64,000 nt of DNA from the NCBI GenBank assembly GCA_035326105.1, contig DAOKYO010000001.1, positions 620,001 to 684,000 of the forward strand. Direction: 5' to 3'. Below are positions 1 to 8,254 of this stretch, piece by piece. The notes beneath the pieces were generated by a model. The model saw only the letters and a program-made list of their open reading frames with translations, was not told the origin of the DNA and did not search any database. The stretch's first letter is position 1, and every line of letters begins with the position of its first letter. This stretch comes from Bacilli bacterium (lineage in GTDB: Bacteria; Bacillota_I; Bacilli_A; RFN20; CAG-826). A program made the position numbers and the translations under genes.

Positions 1-98
1 CAGTTTACTATCATCACGAAAATTGGGAAACTCTTCCCGACAAACTTCTGGCGGTGCGGATCATTAAGGGCTTTGACGAATTATATATGATCAATTGA
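1..98 (+). CDS. C-terminal end of an unidentified protein (possibly HD-domain phosphohydrolase)
   Basis: Reading frame 3 is open from the window edge to a TGA at 96-98 and gives about 31 residues. They contain HHENW, then LP, then AVRII and FDEL. This arrangement vaguely recalls the end of HD/HD-GYP phosphohydrolase domains (HHE-x-W followed by a helix ending in a D-x-L motif), but the piece is too short to assign. The gene converges on the DEAD-box helicase, whose stop lies 12 bases further on, and no terminator hairpin is visible between them. I am fairly sure it is coding; the family is a guess. Confidence 0.45.
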   Translation, partial: VYYHHENWETLPDKLLAVRIIKGFDELYMIN

Positions 99-109
99 GT
101 TTGACTAAA

Positions 110-2104
110 CTATTTTTTCCCCTTGTTATATCGGCCACTCGGCTTACCGCGATAGGAAGAATGCGTTCCTCGAGAGGCTTGGTCACTTTGTCTGGAACTG
201 GACGAAGAGAATCTTTTTCCTTTGAATGAACTTGAACGTTTATTATAGGGCTTATCTTCATTACTATTATGTCTTTCCCGATAGGATGCACCATCAGCGC
301 TCTTAAAATTGTTACCACTCTTAAAACGTCTTTGGGGGCGATCATTACCATAACGTTTATTTTCCAGGCCATTATCGTTTCTAGAATTAAACGTTCTTGG
401 TTCAGCCGAAGAACCACGGCTTAAGCGCTCAGACTTATGATAGTTTCGACGAGAGGGGTTTTCTTGTCGATTTTTATACGAAAAGTCTCTTCTTTTGCCG
501 TCAAAATCATCGCTGCGTTCTTCGAAGCCATTTTGGGTGAACTTTTTGGAGCTTTTGTTTGTTCGATAATGATCATGTTGGAAAGCACCGCGACTCCGAT
601 TCCGAGGCGAAAACTCTTTTTTCTTTGGTTCGCCAGTAGGGGTGTCATTATTATCGCCATCGGTGTCAGAAAAACTTCTTTGAGATCTTTTTACTTTAAA
701 ACTATCGTGGCGAAAATCCCCCCGACTCCGATTCCGGGACGAAAATTCTTTTTTCTTAGGTTCACCTGTTAGGGTATCATCATCATCAATTGCAGTAAAT
801 TGTCTTTGAGATTTTTGCGCTTTAAAACCATCACGCCGAGAATCATCCCGACGGCGATTCTTGGAGGAATAATCTTTGCGGTTTTTGCCCGAGTCGGCTT
901 TGAAAGAATTTCTTTCCTTATCGCCATCAGGCTTATTTTCTTTTTTGACTTCGGGGAGGGACTCATAGACATCATTAAATCCGTAATCGGTATCGACGGG
1001 TATCTTTTGATCGATATGCTTTTGAATGGCTTTCAATAAGGTTAACTCTTCCTTACTGCAGAAGGATAAACTAGTTCCGGTAAATCCGGCACGACCGGTT
1101 CTTCCCATCCGGTGGATGTAGGTGTCAGGGAATTCCGGCAAATCATAATTTAAAACGTGAGAAAGATGGTCGATATCAATTCCACGAGCGGCAATATCCG
1201 TGGCGACAAGCACTCGGACTTGATGATTTTTAAAACGCGAAAGAGCAATAGTCCTAGCTTTTTGCGATTTGTTTCCATGCAGAAGTTCAACGGAAATATT
1301 CTGTCCTTCAAGTATGGAAGCCACCTTATTCGCACCACGTTTCGTTCGGGTAAAAACCAAAAGGGAGGTAATCGTTGGGTCGGATAAGAGTTTTACCAAA
1401 AGCGCACCCTTATTCTGTTTGCTCACATAAATTAATTTTTGAGTAATATTGTCGAGCGTTTCAGTCACGGGAGCGATTGAAATACGTTTCAGGGAAGAAG
1501 ATAGTTCGTTGGCTAAGTTTTCAATTTCCAACGGGATAGTAGCTGAAAACATCAAAGTTTGTCTTTGCTTGGGCAGAAGGTGGGCAATTTTCTTGACGTC
1601 GCGAATAAAGCCCATATCCATCATTTGATCAACTTCATCAATCACAAAATGTTCGACATTTTGCAGGTCGATGACCCCTTGATTGACAAAATCAAGCAAT
1701 CGTCCGGGCGTAGCAACGAGAATGTCCACCCCGTTTTGCAATTTTTTCTTTTGGCGGAAGGCTGGTTCGCCACCGAAAACAACTGCGGTTTTCAAGGGCA
1801 AAAAAGCCCCGAGAGTTACAAAAGTGTCCGCTATTTGGCTGGCTAATTCCCGAGTCGGAGACAGCACTAAAGCGCGAATTATTTTGCTTTGGCGATAGTC
1901 TTTGACCTTCGCTTGAATAAGTTCAAGTAGGGGTAAAGCAAAGGCCGCAGTTTTTCCGGTTCCGGTCTGAGCGCTGGCTAAAAGGTTGTTTTCAGCCAAA
2001 ATAAGCGGAATGGCTTCCGCTTGAATTTCCGTCGGTATCGAGTAGCCCTCTTTCTCAACGGCTTTGAGGATTGAATTAGTAAAATTAAAATCGTTAAATG
2101 TCAT
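110..2104 (-). CDS. DEAD-box ATP-dependent RNA helicase with long basic tail
   Basis: An RNA helicase that probably unwinds structured RNA during ribosome assembly, mRNA decay or cold growth. All superfamily-2 motifs are visible (numbering from the ATG at 2104): Q-motif PTEIQ near 24-28, Walker A AQTGTGKT near 45-52, PTREL near 84, TPGR near 132, motif II DEVD near 156-159 instead of DEAD, SAT near 187, ARGID near 306 and HRMGRTGR near 331-338. From about residue 385 to the end (about 280 residues) the protein is a low-complexity Arg/Ser/Lys/Asn-rich tail with imperfect internal repeats, typical of CsdA/CshA/DbpA-type RNA-binding tails but unusually long. The ATG at 2104 is preferred over the in-frame TTG at 2116 because TTGGAG sits just upstream as ribosome binding site. 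Confidence 0.93.
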   Translation of the reverse strand: MTFNDFNFTNSILKAVEKEGYSIPTEIQAEAIPLILAENNLLASAQTGTGKTAAFALPLLELIQAKVKDYRQSKIIRALVLSPTRELASQIADTFVTLGAFLPLKTAVVFGGEPAFRQKKKLQNGVDILVATPGRLLDFVNQGVIDLQNVEHFVIDEVDQMMDMGFIRDVKKIAHLLPKQRQTLMFSATIPLEIENLANELSSSLKRISIAPVTETLDNITQKLIYVSKQNKGALLVKLLSDPTITSLLVFTRTKRGANKVASILEGQNISVELLHGNKSQKARTIALSRFKNHQVRVLVATDIAARGIDIDHLSHVLNYDLPEFPDTYIHRMGRTGRAGFTGTSLSFCSKEELTLLKAIQKHIDQKIPVDTDYGFNDVYESLPEVKKENKPDGDKERNSFKADSGKNRKDYSSKNRRRDDSRRDGFKAQKSQRQFTAIDDDDTLTGEPKKKEFSSRNRSRGDFRHDSFKVKRSQRSFSDTDGDNNDTPTGEPKKKEFSPRNRSRGAFQHDHYRTNKSSKKFTQNGFEERSDDFDGKRRDFSYKNRQENPSRRNYHKSERLSRGSSAEPRTFNSRNDNGLENKRYGNDRPQRRFKSGNNFKSADGASYRERHNSNEDKPYNKRSSSFKGKRFSSSSSRQSDQASRGTHSSYRGKPSGRYNKGKK
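572..766 (-). repeat. Tandem imperfect repeats in the helicase tail
   Basis: Inside the helicase gene, a coding unit beginning GEPKKKEFS and continuing with RNRSRG and an HD pair occurs twice, about 44 residues apart (residues about 447 and 491 from the ATG at 2104). A more diverged copy (KNRKDYSSKNRRRDDSRRDGF) precedes them. The copies are similar at DNA level, which suggests recent duplication and a tail whose length may vary between strains. Confidence 0.7.
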
Positions 2105-2228
2105 GATATTCTCCAAGGTTCATTCATTTGAAATAAGAGAATTACCTTGAAAAAACATGGTGACTTTCTTTTCCTGCGTTATATTATCATATTCACTTAT
2201 GAATAACATTAAAAATCGTAAATAACCA

Positions 2229-2747
2229 TCAAATAACTGAAATGTGAAGATTTCTTAATATATCGTAACCTTTGGCCTGCATTTCTTTATCGAATGAATC
2301 TGCGCCTTTAGTATCAACGAGGATGTGCGATTCGGGAAGTGCGGTTTTAGCTAAGACTGCATTGGAAAGGACACATATGTTACTGACTAGTCCAACCAGA
2401 GTAATCTCTTCATAATTGTGTTCGCGCAAATAGTCAAAGAGTTTGGCGGAACCAAATGTCGGTTTGTCAAACACAAGATGGTCTTGACTGATTTCTTCTA
2501 AGGGACCATAGAAAGCGTAGCCGGGAGTCCCTGGAATGCAATGTTTAACCGGGAGATGCTTGCCTTCAATCGTTGAAAGATAATTATCACTATGAGTGTC
2601 TTTTGTAAAGACGACATCGTCACCATTGACATCATATTCATTAATAAGGTCTAAAATATAGGGAAGAAGTTTTTCTGCTCCCGGGAATCCAAGACTTCCA
2701 TCGACAAAGTCTTTCTGGTAATCAACGACCACTAAAAGTTTTTTCAT
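2229..2747 (-). CDS. pncA: Nicotinamidase / isochorismatase-family cysteine hydrolase
   Basis: Probably hydrolyses nicotinamide to nicotinate for NAD salvage. The 172 residues fit the compact Gram-positive nicotinamidase size. The catalytic triad of the family is in place: Asp9 in VVDYQKDF, Lys95 in DKPTFGS and Cys125 in LVSNICV. The metal-binding Asp50/His52 (KDTHSDNY) and a downstream His (H64 or H69) are also present. An excellent AAGGAGGAATT ribosome binding site precedes the ATG, and a plausible minus-strand promoter lies at 2774-2801. Other isochorismatase-family amidases share the same triad, so the substrate is inferred. Confidence 0.8.
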   Translation of the reverse strand: MKKLLVVVDYQKDFVDGSLGFPGAEKLLPYILDLINEYDVNGDDVVFTKDTHSDNYLSTIEGKHLPVKHCIPGTPGYAFYGPLEEISQDHLVFDKPTFGSAKLFDYLREHNYEEITLVGLVSNICVLSNAVLAKTALPESHILVDTKGADSFDKEMQAKGYDILRNLHISVI

Positions 2748-2773
2748 AATTCCTCCTTATTAATCGCCTAATA

Positions 2774-2801
2774 ATGATAACCAAAATCAGTAAATAAGCA
2801 A
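2774..2801 (-). promoter_or_regulatory. Putative promoter of the nicotinamidase gene
   Basis: On the minus strand TTGCTT is followed after 16 bases by TATCAT. This is a reasonable sigma-A promoter about 30-50 bases upstream of the ATG at 2747. It is a sequence match only. Confidence 0.4.
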
Positions 2802-2836
2802 CATAAAAACATTGTAGGGTATTTTTTACGTTTACG

Positions 2837-2846
2837 AAAGCGCTTT
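2837..2846. promoter_or_regulatory. LacI-family / cre-like palindromic operator
   Basis: The perfect palindrome AAAGCGCTTT lies in the divergent 259-base gap between the nicotinamidase and the unknown gene at 3007. A central CG flanked by A/T-rich arms is the core of LacI-family operators, including catabolite-responsive cre sites. Its position would allow control of either gene. No other convincing copy was noticed in the window. Confidence 0.4.
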
Positions 2847-3006
2847 GTTCATCAAAAAATGCCAAAAAGATAAAATCTTTCTTTGCATCATTTTGTATAT
2901 TAGAATAATAGGGGGCTAAATAGTGGTTACCATAAAATTATGCCAAAGACGTAAATAATACGCTTTTGTTTTGAGCATTATAAACTAACTATCTATAAAT
3001 AATTAT

Positions 3007-4077
3007 ATGAATAATAAAGGAAAAAATAATCACCAATTGTCATATCGAACAATTGCCAAGTTTCTCAAAGAAAAATATAATTGCGAAAATGGCAAGCAAA
3101 AAGAACGATATGGATTTTTTCAGAAAACAATTGAGCACGAGTATCAGACTTATCGAAAAAAATCCGGGCAAGCAAACAACGTTATTAGTATTGATTGCTT
3201 TGCGGAAAAAGTATGTCATGATTTTGCGACTGCTCAAAAGACGAAAGATATCGATAACAATATTCAGCAAAACGCTCATTTCTTAATCTCAATCATTAAT
3301 ACGGCTATCGACAACCTTATTCAGGAACATCATACGAACAATCGCAGTGACGTCGGCGATTCAACTGTTGAGTCGCTCAAGTATATTTTCTACTTTTATC
3401 ATAGGTATGCGAATGCCGCGCGTCAGCGAAGCAATCCCCATTTGCTGTATTTACGGATTCTTGATCAAATGGTTTCAGGAATAACGCTTATTAGCGATAA
3501 AAAACTTCCCGAAGCGGCCATCATCTATCGGGCTCTTTTAGAGACGCTGGCCTACGCTCGAGTAATGACAAAACATGAAAATGTTGTCAGCGGCAGTTTT
3601 GATACGAGAAAAAGAAACGTTTTAGGTCATCTCAATATCGTTAGTCTTTCTTCTCAAGAAGAAAGTAGTATTCAAAAGCAAAATATGAACCGAGCCAATG
3701 TTAGCGAATGGTCCTGGGAAGTAGCACGTTTCGCGTGGATTGTCCCGGTTTTTCCTAAAGATAAAAAGATTACCTCGCAATCTTTGTTGGATTTTGCTGG
3801 GCTGGCAACATTTTATTCACACTATCAGTTAGCCTCAGCTTTTACGCACGAATATCTAATTAATGAAGCCGATTTCAAAATCATCTCTTTAAAGGATTAT
3901 CTAATTAACATCTATTGGAAGACATTTGATGAAATGATTCGTGTCGATGTGGAGAAATTATTTGAATTGGATACGACTTTGATGAAGGAAATCGGAAAAA
4001 AAGAAAAGGTTTTTAGAGACATCCTAGCGACAACCAAAGAGAAATTCCAGGAGTTCCATCGGCGAATTTCGTCTTGA
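3007..4077 (+). CDS. Unknown 356-residue cytoplasmic protein (DUF5677-like)
   Basis: I do not recognise this protein with certainty. It has no signal peptide or membrane segment and is mostly alpha-helical, rich in Lys, Asn and Ile, with a basic N-terminus. A central helical stretch (about residues 160-185) has the pattern IIYRALLETLAYARV, followed later by YSHYQLASAFTHEY. A buried Arg/Glu helix with a later conserved His is reminiscent of DUF5677-type proteins, which have no firm function. No Shine-Dalgarno sequence is apparent before the ATG, so the start is uncertain. It stands alone between nicotinamidase and glmS. The family link is an impression; that it is a real gene is likely from length and codon use. 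Confidence 0.7.
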   Translation: MNNKGKNNHQLSYRTIAKFLKEKYNCENGKQKERYGFFQKTIEHEYQTYRKKSGQANNVISIDCFAEKVCHDFATAQKTKDIDNNIQQNAHFLISIINTAIDNLIQEHHTNNRSDVGDSTVESLKYIFYFYHRYANAARQRSNPHLLYLRILDQMVSGITLISDKKLPEAAIIYRALLETLAYARVMTKHENVVSGSFDTRKRNVLGHLNIVSLSSQEESSIQKQNMNRANVSEWSWEVARFAWIVPVFPKDKKITSQSLLDFAGLATFYSHYQLASAFTHEYLINEADFKIISLKDYLINIYWKTFDEMIRVDVEKLFELDTTLMKEIGKKEKVFRDILATTKEKFQEFHRRISS

Positions 4078-4135
4078 AACTAAATTAAAGAAGTTATTAT
4101 TGGGACCATAAAGACTCTTTTCCAAATAAAACTTA

Positions 4136-4144
4136 TGGTAAAAT
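4136..4144 (+). promoter_or_regulatory. Extended -10 element before glmS
   Basis: The string TGGTAAAAT (TG-n-TAAAAT) lies about 25 bases before the glmS ATG. No good -35 box is seen, which fits an extended -10 promoter. The same ATGGTAAAAT string recurs at the promoters near 17316 and 41010. Confidence 0.45.
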
Positions 4145-4169
4145 ATAAACAAGAAATGGTAGGGTTTGT

Positions 4170-5957
4170 ATGTGTGGTATTATTGGTGGGATAACTGATG
4201 ATTCCATTGAGAAGGTTCTTCTTGATGGTCTTAAATATCTTGAATATCGCGGTTATGACTCGTCGGGTTTAGCATTATGCGAAAACGGGGTACTGACGGT
4301 GAGAAAAAAGACCGGCAAAGTTTCCGTTTTAAAAGCTGAACTGGAGAAGAATCCTCCGGAACTTTCGCATATCGGCATCGCTCATAATCGGTGGGCTACG
4401 CATGGAGCGCCGAGTGAGATAAATGCCCATCCGCAGCTTTCTTTTTCTAATAATATCGCCATTGTTCATAATGGTGTCATCGATAATTTTTTAGCCATAA
4501 AGAGCGGGTTAACCGCTAAGGGATATAAGTTTCGCAGCGAGACGGACACCGAAGTTATCGCCGATTTTTTGGAGGAAGAGAAAAAGCGTCAGGGAAGCCT
4601 TCTTTTAGCCATTAAGCAACTTTTTCATGTGGCGAAAGGCTCCTTTGCTTTGGCCATATTAGATCAGCAAGATCCGGATAAGATCTTTTTTGCCAAGTGG
4701 CGGACGCCCCTTCTTTTAGGGCGCGGCCAAGGAATGAATCTTTTAGCCAGCGACAAAATTGCTTTTGCTCCTGAGGTTGAAGAGTTTTATGATATTGCCG
4801 ATGGCGAATACGGATACTTACAAGGGGATAACGCTTTTGTTTTTGCCTATGATAAGGAAAGCAGCAAGCATCCATCCTTTTTGCCAATTGATATCAGGCG
4901 CAGTGATATTGCCTTAGGAAACTACGCTAATTATATGGAAAAAGAGATTAATGAGGGAGCATATGTTACCGATAAAATCCTTCAGGAATATACCAAAGAC
5001 GGCGAATACAAGTTTGATAAGGCACTTTTGGCCCTTTTAACAAATAGCGAAGAAGTGATTCTTATTGGATCGGGAAGTAGTTATCATGCCGCGCTTTTAG
5101 GCTGCGAGTATTTACTTAATGCAAAAATTAATGCCTATGCATATATTGCCAGCGAATGGGCTTATTACCCACAGGTGCGAACCCAAAGCCCGGTTTTTAT
5201 TCTCCTTTCACAAAGCGGAGAAACTGCGGATGTTTTGCGGTCACTTGACGTTATAAAAAATCACCACTGGCCAGTAATAAGTCTTGTTAATATCGAATCA
5301 TCTTCTTTGGCTCGGCGAAGTAATTATGTTTTGCCTCTTTTCGCCGGTTTGGAAGTGGCAATTGTTTCCACGAAGACATTTATAAGTCAAGTCGCGTTGC
5401 TATTGCTCTTAGCCAATGCGACAGTTAACAATGTTGCCGCGATCGAAGAACTTAAAAAAGTCGGACCGGCCCAAAGGAAAGTTTTATCCTTCAAGGAGAC
5501 CATAAGCGATCTTTCAGGTAAACTTGTCACTCACCATGATATATATTTTATTGGGCGCGGACTCGATTATTTATTGGCGCGTGAAGCCTCACTAAAATTT
5601 AAAGAAATCACCTATCTCCATAGCGAAGCTTTTCCCGCCGGAGAGTTAAAACACGGGCCGATTGCGCTAATCGAAAAAGGAACACCGGTAATTGGCTTTT
5701 GTGGCGACGGGCGATCTTATGAGCATTTAATGAGCAATTTAGAAGAAGCAAAGGCTCGGGGAGGATTAACGTACATCATAGGAATAAGAGATGATGAACA
5801 GGCTGAAGAAAAATTCACTTTTCCTTCAATCAATCCTCAGGTAAATGTTCTTATCGAGGTCATATATGCCCAATTATTGAGTTATTATGCCACGCTCCGG
5901 TTAGGATACGATGTTGATAAGCCTCGCAATCTGGCCAAATCAGTAACAGTTGAATAA
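4170..5957 (+). CDS. glmS: Glutamine-fructose-6-phosphate aminotransferase (isomerising)
   Basis: Makes glucosamine-6-phosphate from fructose-6-phosphate and glutamine, the committed step to UDP-GlcNAc for peptidoglycan and for the polysaccharides encoded further along. The 595 residues match the family. The protein begins MCGIIGG with the N-terminal nucleophile Cys2. The glutaminase domain occupies about residues 1-230 (YRGYDSSG, RWATHG, HNG, ETDTE). Two SIS sugar-isomerase domains follow (about 280-420 and 445-580, with GSGSSYHAA, SQSGETAD and SEAFPAGELKHGP). The end DKPRNLAKSVTVE is diagnostic. The leader is short and shows no glmS ribozyme. Confidence 0.97.
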   Translation: MCGIIGGITDDSIEKVLLDGLKYLEYRGYDSSGLALCENGVLTVRKKTGKVSVLKAELEKNPPELSHIGIAHNRWATHGAPSEINAHPQLSFSNNIAIVHNGVIDNFLAIKSGLTAKGYKFRSETDTEVIADFLEEEKKRQGSLLLAIKQLFHVAKGSFALAILDQQDPDKIFFAKWRTPLLLGRGQGMNLLASDKIAFAPEVEEFYDIADGEYGYLQGDNAFVFAYDKESSKHPSFLPIDIRRSDIALGNYANYMEKEINEGAYVTDKILQEYTKDGEYKFDKALLALLTNSEEVILIGSGSSYHAALLGCEYLLNAKINAYAYIASEWAYYPQVRTQSPVFILLSQSGETADVLRSLDVIKNHHWPVISLVNIESSSLARRSNYVLPLFAGLEVAIVSTKTFISQVALLLLLANATVNNVAAIEELKKVGPAQRKVLSFKETISDLSGKLVTHHDIYFIGRGLDYLLAREASLKFKEITYLHSEAFPAGELKHGPIALIEKGTPVIGFCGDGRSYEHLMSNLEEAKARGGLTYIIGIRDDEQAEEKFTFPSINPQVNVLIEVIYAQLLSYYATLRLGYDVDKPRNLAKSVTVE

Positions 5958-6000
5958 AAATAAAAAAATTCCAATAAAACCATTTTGAAAAAAGTATTAA

Positions 6001-6072
6001 GGGTGTAGATGAGAGATCATCTGCAATATCCCCGTTTTCAGGCTTACGGAAAAACCCATCCATCCGTATGCC
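6001..6072 (+). ncRNA. Structured RNA segment: two hairpins after glmS
   Basis: Between glmS and its terminator the transcript can form an 8-bp stem closed by a GAGA tetraloop (6005-6024, possibly enclosed by GGG 6001-6003 pairing with CCC near 6030). A second 10-position stem with one mismatch follows (6041-6050 with 6063-6072, 12-base loop). With the terminator this makes three consecutive hairpins in about 110 bases. I could not match it to a known riboswitch or small RNA. It may be a 3'-UTR-derived small RNA or just the 3' end of the glmS message. Confidence 0.35.
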
Positions 6073-6073
6073 G

Positions 6074-6112
6074 GCCAGCTCGCTTAATCCACGAGTTGGC
6101 TTTTTTTATTTT
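6074..6112 (+). terminator. Rho-independent terminator after glmS
   Basis: GCCAGCTCG (6074-6082) pairs with CGAGTTGGC (6092-6100) across a 9-base loop, with one G-T pair. A T-rich tract at 6101-6112 follows. It ends glmS transcription and overlaps the end of the convergent amylase gene. Confidence 0.85.
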
Positions 6113-7809
6113 TGACCGATAATAAAACCGTTTGGAAAGAGTATATCTTTGCTAAAATTGTTCGCAATTAATATTTTTTTATAATCCGTAATTACTTGGG
6201 GCTGGTCGGTTTCATTGGATATATAGACGATTTCATTATTCGGCGACGAACGCGTGATGGATAAAAGACCATTACTATCACTTTCGACTCGATATTGACA
6301 GTAATCAAAAACTTCACTGTCACGGTGAATAGCAATCAAAGATTCTACTTTTTGAAAGAAACCTGTGTTTGTAATATCTTGGCTCCATGGAAAGCAGCGT
6401 CGGCAGTCGGGATCGTAGCCGCCAGGCAGGGGAATCTCCGTTCCATAATATATGCAAGGCATACCGGGAAAGACCATTGTCAAGGCGATAGCCGAAAGCA
6501 TCTTGTTTTTGTCCTCTTGTACTTGGGTAAAAAAGCGATGAGTGTCATGACTGTCTAATAAGTTCAGCATCATGCGATTGATGGGGTCTTGATAGCGAAG
6601 AAGTATTTCATTGAGTCGAGCGGCCATATCTTTGGCGGTATAGCGTTCGGTGGCAAAATAGTCAAGTGCCGCTTTGGTATAGGAGTAATTCATGATGCCA
6701 TCAAATTGATCTCCTTGAAGCCAGCTTTGGCTTCCGTGCCAATTCTCTCCGAGGATTATGGCTTCCGACTTAACTTCCTTGATTGCCTTACGAAATTCCC
6801 GCCAAAAAGCGTGAGAAACTTCGTCGGAAACATCGAGGCGCCAGCCATCAATATCAAATTTGCGAATGTAGTGGGTGGCTATCGATAATAGTTCGGTCTG
6901 TAAGCGGCGATTAGAAGTATTGAGCTTCGGCATGTAGCGAACGGTAGAAAAGGTCTCGTAATTTATTGGGTTAAAGGATACTTTATTGCCGTGGACAATA
7001 AAGTAATCAAAATACGGGGAATCCTTTCCGTTTTTAACGACATCTTGCCACCAGGGGTTCTTATCTGAACAATGGTTAAAGACGGCGTCTAAAACAATTC
7101 TAATTCCGCGTTGATGTGCCTCCTTGACGAGTGTTTTGAAAACCTCTTCATCGCCGAACATGGGGTCGATTGTTTTATAATCAACGATATCGTATTTATG
7201 ATTGCTGGGCGAAAGAAAAATCGGGGTCAAATATAGAGCGTTAATTCCAAGATGATATAGATAATCGAGGTGATCTATTATTCCCTGAATATCGCCGCCT
7301 GCGAAGCATTTTGGCGTAACGGGATCCCCCCATTTGATGGTAATATAACCATCATCTTTATTTTTTTGCCCGCGGGCGAAGCGCTCGACGAATATCTGAT
7401 AAAAAACAGTGTGATTAACCCAGTTAGGAACATCAATTAAATCAATATCATTAGTGTATGGCAATTGGAAATGATTATAGAAAGCGGTGTTAAAATCATA
7501 AGTAGTAGTAAGTCCGTCTTCGCTATAATAAAATTCTCCTTCTGTGCTAGACAAAAGAAAAATATAAGCTAAACGCGTGTCCGAGGTTGCCAATTTGATT
7601 TCATAGTATGCAAAAAGTTGATCTTCATAGCAGCGCTCCATATTTTTTTCTTCACGTTTGGCAGAAAAAAGATACTTCATTCCGTAGATGATTTTGATAG
7701 ATTTAAAATTATCATTTTTGGCCACCCGTAGACGAAGAACGAAATTGGTGGGGGTCGTGGCGAATCCAAGAGGGCTCTCTGGTTGGTGGCAAATAGCTTG
7801 CTTGTTCAT
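6106..7809 (-). CDS. GH13 alpha-amylase family enzyme (neopullulanase/cyclomaltodextrinase type)
   Basis: Hydrolyses alpha-glucosidic bonds of malto-oligosaccharides, cyclodextrins or pullulan fragments in the cytoplasm, since there is no signal peptide. The 567 residues comprise an N-terminal beta-domain (about 1-125), the catalytic barrel and a short C-terminal beta-domain. Visible GH13 motifs are DAVFNH (241-246), DGWRLD (321-326; Arg324 and nucleophile Asp326), GEN with acid/base Glu355, and SHD with Asp422. The N-terminal domain and the WVNHTVFYQIFVERF opening are typical of subfamily GH13_20. An AAGGAGA ribosome binding site precedes the ATG at 7809. It is a single-gene unit converging on glmS. 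Confidence 0.9.
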   Translation of the reverse strand: MNKQAICHQPESPLGFATTPTNFVLRLRVAKNDNFKSIKIIYGMKYLFSAKREEKNMERCYEDQLFAYYEIKLATSDTRLAYIFLLSSTEGEFYYSEDGLTTTYDFNTAFYNHFQLPYTNDIDLIDVPNWVNHTVFYQIFVERFARGQKNKDDGYITIKWGDPVTPKCFAGGDIQGIIDHLDYLYHLGINALYLTPIFLSPSNHKYDIVDYKTIDPMFGDEEVFKTLVKEAHQRGIRIVLDAVFNHCSDKNPWWQDVVKNGKDSPYFDYFIVHGNKVSFNPINYETFSTVRYMPKLNTSNRRLQTELLSIATHYIRKFDIDGWRLDVSDEVSHAFWREFRKAIKEVKSEAIILGENWHGSQSWLQGDQFDGIMNYSYTKAALDYFATERYTAKDMAARLNEILLRYQDPINRMMLNLLDSHDTHRFFTQVQEDKNKMLSAIALTMVFPGMPCIYYGTEIPLPGGYDPDCRRCFPWSQDITNTGFFQKVESLIAIHRDSEVFDYCQYRVESDSNGLLSITRSSPNNEIVYISNETDQPQVITDYKKILIANNFSKDILFPNGFIIGQK

Positions 7810-7948
7810 AAATATTACTCTCCTTAAAAAAATATTTTTTGTTAAGTGCTTTTATATTGTAAGGGCTTAACGCCAATAAATACAGCCTTTTTACGCCATT
7901 ATCAAAGAAATTCATTCTTTTTAATACTTGGAGGCTACTTAATTTTTT

Positions 7949-7976
7949 TTGACAGACTAAAAAACTATGCTATTAT
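7949..7976 (+). promoter_or_regulatory. Sigma-A promoter of the lysine riboswitch/transporter operon
   Basis: A consensus TTGACA (7949-7954) is separated by 16 bases from TATTAT (7971-7976), with a TG extension in TGCTATTAT. Transcription would begin near 7983, exactly where the riboswitch aptamer starts. Confidence 0.8.
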
Positions 7977-7982
7977 GGTTTT

Positions 7983-8155
7983 GCATTGTTAGAGGTGCGG
8001 CAAAGAAGAGTAAATGTACGAGGAGGCATCCGTCGACTACATTGAAAGGTGATGCCGTCGAAACACCATTGTGGCAATAATGGTGATTGGGCCAAGAGGA
8101 AATACCTTTTGGACTCCTACTCCCGATAAGCGGGGGTAGAGGCGCTACCGATTGC
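7983..8155 (+). ncRNA. Lysine riboswitch (L-box) aptamer
   Basis: The leader carries the conserved blocks of the lysine aptamer in order: AGAGGTGCGG near 7991, AAGAGTA near 8016, GAAAGGTGATGCCGTCGAAA near 8043-8062, the TGGGCCAAGAGGAAATACC region near 8090, and a closing GGGGGTAGAGGCGCTACC near 8132-8149. The ends pair as P1 (about 7983-7992 with 8145-8155; one mismatch and one bulge). It is followed by an intrinsic terminator, so lysine binding should stop transcription of the downstream ABC transporter. This makes lysine, or a related basic amino acid, the likely cargo. Covariance-model scoring would settle the exact borders. Confidence 0.88.
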
Positions 8156-8190
8156 TTATCTTGAGTAGATATTTCCTTGGGTATCTCTTT

Positions 8191-8225
8191 AGGATTGCAC
8201 CGCGTAGTGGTTCAATCCTTTTTTT
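8191..8225 (+). terminator. Riboswitch-controlled intrinsic terminator
   Basis: AGGATTG (8191-8197) pairs with CAATCCT (8213-8219), with an inner CAC/GTG stem, and is followed by a run of T to 8225. It lies between the lysine aptamer and the first transporter gene, the standard expression platform of a lysine-off switch. Confidence 0.85.
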
Positions 8226-8254
8226 CTTTCTAGCAATGAAAAAGGAGAAACACT

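Noticed and set aside
572..766. CRISPR-like or intergenic repeat array
   Set aside because: The repeats are in frame inside the helicase tail, imperfect, and have no unique spacers.
437..1039. Plus-strand frames opposite the helicase gene
   Set aside because: They are shadows of the minus-strand helicase, low in complexity and without ribosome binding sites.
4078..4169. Possible glmS ribozyme upstream of glmS
   Set aside because: The gap is only 92 bases, too short for the ribozyme, and none of its conserved core is visible.
7841..7871. Inverted repeat GTTAAG/CTTAAC upstream of the amylase as operator
   Set aside because: Six-base arms 19 bases apart in A/T-rich DNA are expected by chance.
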